A stretch of 64,000 nt of DNA from NCBI RefSeq assembly GCF_904848665.1, contig NZ_CAJHCQ010000008.1, forward strand, positions 186,001 through 250,000, in the 5' to 3' direction. The DNA comes from Paraburkholderia hiiakae (lineage in GTDB: Bacteria; Pseudomonadota; Gammaproteobacteria; Burkholderiales; Burkholderiaceae). Below, piece after piece: positions 61,683 through 64,000 of the stretch (its first letter is position 1; every line of letters starts with the position of its first letter). The notes below the pieces were generated by a model. It had not been told where the DNA came from. It saw only the letters and a list, made by a program, of their open reading frames with translations, and searched no databases. A program made the position numbers and the translations under genes.

Positions 61683-63569
61683 TCAGATTTCGATCTTCGT
61701 TCCGAGTTCGACCACGCGGTTTGCAGGAATACTGAAGAAGTCGGTGGGCTTCGCGGCGTTCTGATGCATCCACGCGAACACACGCTCGCGGAAGATCGAC
61801 ATCCCCGGCAGTTGCGTCGGCACGACCGTCTCGCGCGCGATGAAGAACGATGTATCCATCATCTCGAAGGTCATGTTGTGCGTATGCGCAATGTCTTCGA
61901 GCACCGCCTGTACATCGGGCGTTTCGTTGAAGCCGTAATCGGCCTTCGCGAGATAGAGCCCGCCCCCCACATCCTTCACCGTCACGCGTTCGGCGTCCGC
62001 CACATACGGAATGTCGCGGATCACGAACGTGAGGAAAATCGTGCGCTCGTGCAACACCTTGTTGTGCTTGAGGTTGTGGAGCAGGCTAACCGGCACGAGC
62101 GCCTCGCTGCCCGTGAGGTAGATGGCGGTGCCCGAAACACGATGCGGCGGGTGCGCGAGCAGCCCTTGCAGGAAGGGCATGAGCGGAATACCGTCGGCGG
62201 CCGTGCGGTCCTTCACGATCATGCGACCCTTGAACCAGGTCATCAACAGGAAGAACAGCAGCGCGCCGATACCGAGCGGCAGCCAGCCACCCTCCTCGAC
62301 CTTCAGCAGGTTCGCGCCAAAGAAGCCCAGATCGACGGCGAGCAGCACCGCGATGATGCAGGCGACGAGCGCCTTGTTCCACTTCCACACCTTCGTCATC
62401 ACGACGGCGACGAGCACCGTGGTGATCACCATCGTCGCGGTCACAGCGATACCGTATGCGGCGGCCAGATTGTCCGAACTCTTGAAGGCGACCACGATAC
62501 ACAGAATGATGAAGAGCAGCATCCAGTTCACGACCGGCACGTAGATCTGGCCGATGGCGAGGTCCGACGTGTGCAGAACCTTCATGCGCGGCACGTAGCC
62601 AAGCAGGATGGCCTGACTCGTGAGCGAGTACGCACCCGAGATCACAGCCTGCGAGGCGATCACGGTCGCGACCGTCGAGAGCACGACGAGCGGCAACAAG
62701 GCCCATTCAGGCGCGAGCAGGAAGAACGGATTCTCGATCGCACGATGATCCTGCATGAGCAGCGCGCCCTGGCCGAAGTAGTTGAGCACGAGCGAGGGCA
62801 TCACGAGCGTGTACCAGGCGCAGCGAATCGGCTTCGCGCCGAAGTGGCCCATGTCGGCGTAGAGCGCTTCCGCGCCGGTCAGCACCAGCACCACCGAGCC
62901 GAGCACCACGTAGGCCTGCAGCATATGCGCGCCCATGAAGCTGACCGCGTAATACGGACTGAGCGCCGCGATCACGCCAGGCGCCTGCACGATGCGCGAA
63001 ACGCCGAGCACACCGATCGTGATGAACCAGAGCACCATGATCGGGCCGAACAGGCGGCCGACCAGCGCGGTACCGTGCCGCTGGATCCAGAACAGCAGGA
63101 TCAGGATCACCATCGTGAACGGCAGCACCAGGTGCGAGAGCTTGGGCGCGGCGATTTCGAGGCCTTCCACCGCCGACATGACCGAGATCGCCGGCGTGAT
63201 GACCGCATCGCCATAGAACATGCACGCGCCGAAGATGCCGAGTGCCGTGAGCAACGCAGCCGACCTGCTCTTGCGGCTGAACGAGCGCATGGCGAGCGCC
63301 ATGAGCGCGAGCACGCCGCCCTCGCCGTTGTTGTCGGCGCGCATCACAAGAAGGACGTATTTGACGCTCACGACAATCACGATCGCCCAGAACAGCAACG
63401 AAATGACGCCGAGAATGGAAGTGTCGTTGAGCGGAATGCCGTGTGACGGGCTGAACGCCTCTTTCAGCGAATACAGCGGGCTCGTGCCGATGTCGCCGAA
63501 CACCACGCCGATGGCCGCTACGGCGAGAGTAGGTAGCGGCTGCTTGGCCACGTGTGTGCTAGTTGTCAT
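61683..63569 (-). CDS. kup: Potassium uptake protein Kup
   Basis: Kup (628 residues) is an inner-membrane potassium/proton symporter. The N-terminal motif GVVFGDIGTSPLYSLKEAFS is invariant in the family. About 12 hydrophobic segments lie between 15 and 440, and a hydrophilic C-terminal domain follows. Further hallmarks are FYGDAVITPAISVMSAVEGL and NWMLLFIILCIVVAFKSS. ATG at 63569 gives the usual length; the frame is open further upstream but is not conserved there. Confidence 0.96.
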   Translation of the reverse strand: MTTSTHVAKQPLPTLAVAAIGVVFGDIGTSPLYSLKEAFSPSHGIPLNDTSILGVISLLFWAIVIVVSVKYVLLVMRADNNGEGGVLALMALAMRSFSRKSRSAALLTALGIFGACMFYGDAVITPAISVMSAVEGLEIAAPKLSHLVLPFTMVILILLFWIQRHGTALVGRLFGPIMVLWFITIGVLGVSRIVQAPGVIAALSPYYAVSFMGAHMLQAYVVLGSVVLVLTGAEALYADMGHFGAKPIRCAWYTLVMPSLVLNYFGQGALLMQDHRAIENPFFLLAPEWALLPLVVLSTVATVIASQAVISGAYSLTSQAILLGYVPRMKVLHTSDLAIGQIYVPVVNWMLLFIILCIVVAFKSSDNLAAAYGIAVTATMVITTVLVAVVMTKVWKWNKALVACIIAVLLAVDLGFFGANLLKVEEGGWLPLGIGALLFFLLMTWFKGRMIVKDRTAADGIPLMPFLQGLLAHPPHRVSGTAIYLTGSEALVPVSLLHNLKHNKVLHERTIFLTFVIRDIPYVADAERVTVKDVGGGLYLAKADYGFNETPDVQAVLEDIAHTHNMTFEMMDTSFFIARETVVPTQLPGMSIFRERVFAWMHQNAAKPTDFFSIPANRVVELGTKIEI

Positions 63570-63746
63570 ATACGCGGTAATCCGTTGCGAGGCGGAAAAA
63601 ACGAGCGCTATTCTAAACCGGGCGGCGGCGGAAACCGAGCGGTCGTCGCGGCACTGCGACACCCCGCTGTCCCCGCGCAGTTTAGCACCGGCCCCAGATG
63701 CCGTCTGCCCGCCTGCGCCAACGCTCAGGAACGTGGGCGATGCGCA

Positions 63747-63774
63747 TAAAAAAACGGAGCCATGAAGGCTCCGT
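63747..63774 (-). terminator. Intrinsic terminator of the last (partial) gene
   Basis: On the minus strand ACGGAGCC and GGCTCCGT (63767-63774 and 63754-63761) pair around five bases, followed by seven T residues. It ends the gene that enters from the right edge. Confidence 0.92.
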
Positions 63775-63828
63775 CTCTGGATCTGGCCGCTGCGTGTCCG
63801 AAGACCCCGGTGGCGGCACAACCCCTAC

Positions 63829-64000
63829 TTACTTCTGCGCGTCTTGCGCTTGCTGCAGACCACGCTTGATCCACGCACCGAGATTGTGCGGGCGCACCGT
63901 ATCCCACTCTTCGAACGGCTGGTGGATCCACGGATTGGTCGGCAGATGCTGGACGAAATAGTCCGGCGTCACCTTCGAGCAGCCCTTGTACCAGAGCACC
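63829..64000 (-). CDS. C-terminal part of a probable phosphoribosyltransferase (partial)
   Basis: Fifty-six codons before a TAA are visible; the 5' end lies outside the window. The peptide VTPDYFVQHLPTNPWIHQPF followed by EEWDTVR resembles the C-terminal part of Hpt/Gpt-type purine phosphoribosyltransferases, in which an aromatic Trp in PDYxxxxxPxxxWIxxPW contacts the purine. The recalled gene order near kup in Burkholderia (purA, phosphoribosyltransferase, kup) agrees. No catalytic PRPP motif can be checked here, so the call is tentative. Confidence 0.5.
   Translation of the reverse strand, partial: VLWYKGCSKVTPDYFVQHLPTNPWIHQPFEEWDTVRPHNLGAWIKRGLQQAQDAQK

Noticed and set aside
61620..63446. 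608-codon open frame antisense to kup
   Set aside because: Its His/Arg/Asp-rich composition reflects the reverse complement of membrane-protein codons; kup is certain.

Overview
The window reads as core chromosome of a Burkholderiaceae betaproteobacterium, most likely Paraburkholderia, Caballeronia or Burkholderia. The basis is a GC-rich sequence with GC-ending codons, gene sequences of the family's usual type, and orders such as alr-radA, cysS-glycosylase-accA-tilS-lysC and yejABEF beside fabI. No phage, insertion sequence, CRISPR array, conjugation module or toxin-antitoxin pair was seen. Genes are densely packed and alternate in strand, and most convergent pairs share a bidirectional terminator.

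Layout. 1-13 kb: the tail of a probable ABC-F ATPase, a CaiB/BaiF CoA-transferase, a small unknown protein, radA and alr, then lplT and thiD. Next comes a translationally coupled run tsaB-rimI-family 4 UDG-DUF1853, an acyl-CoA-binding protein and the RNA helicase rhlE. 13-19 kb: the glyoxylate shunt, with aceA behind an AT-rich control region, a universal stress protein, a LysR regulator divergent from a haloacid dehalogenase, and aceB. 19-26 kb: a gamma-glutamylcyclotransferase-like protein, an AraC regulator, a GNAT acetyltransferase, a seven-gene tRNA operon (Ala, then Glu-Asp three times), gltX, a patatin-like lipoprotein and an NlpC/P60 hydrolase. 26-33 kb: the YejABEF peptide importer, fabI and a small Pro/Gly-rich secreted protein. 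34-41 kb: tRNA-Ser, lysC, tilS, accA, an AlkA-like glycosylase and cysS, all on the minus strand. 41-49 kb: a TPR protein, two cyclophilins, lpxH, cysE, trmJ, suhB and a second lplT. 49-64 kb: mutS, a phosphoesterase-like protein with an eroded active site, slyD, a JmjC-type ribosomal oxygenase, an alanine-rich lipoprotein, dinG, a YdcH-like protein, a glutamine-rich coiled-coil protein, tex, kup, and the 3' end of a probable phosphoribosyltransferase.

Functional links. aceA and aceB form the glyoxylate bypass; the dehalogenase co-directional with aceB could feed glycolate and then glyoxylate into malate. accA and fabI serve fatty-acid synthesis, while lpxH, alr, the NlpC/P60 protein and two LplT-type carriers serve the envelope. 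tsaB, rimI, tilS, trmJ, gltX, cysS and eight tRNAs serve translation. radA, mutS, dinG, the UDG and the AlkA-like protein serve DNA repair.

No complete undescribed system stands out. The best leads are the DUF1853 gene coupled to UDG/rimI/tsaB, the eroded phosphoesterase behind mutS, the dehalogenase-malate synthase module, the palindrome overlapping the putative aceA promoter, and the triplicated tRNA unit with graded terminator hairpins.
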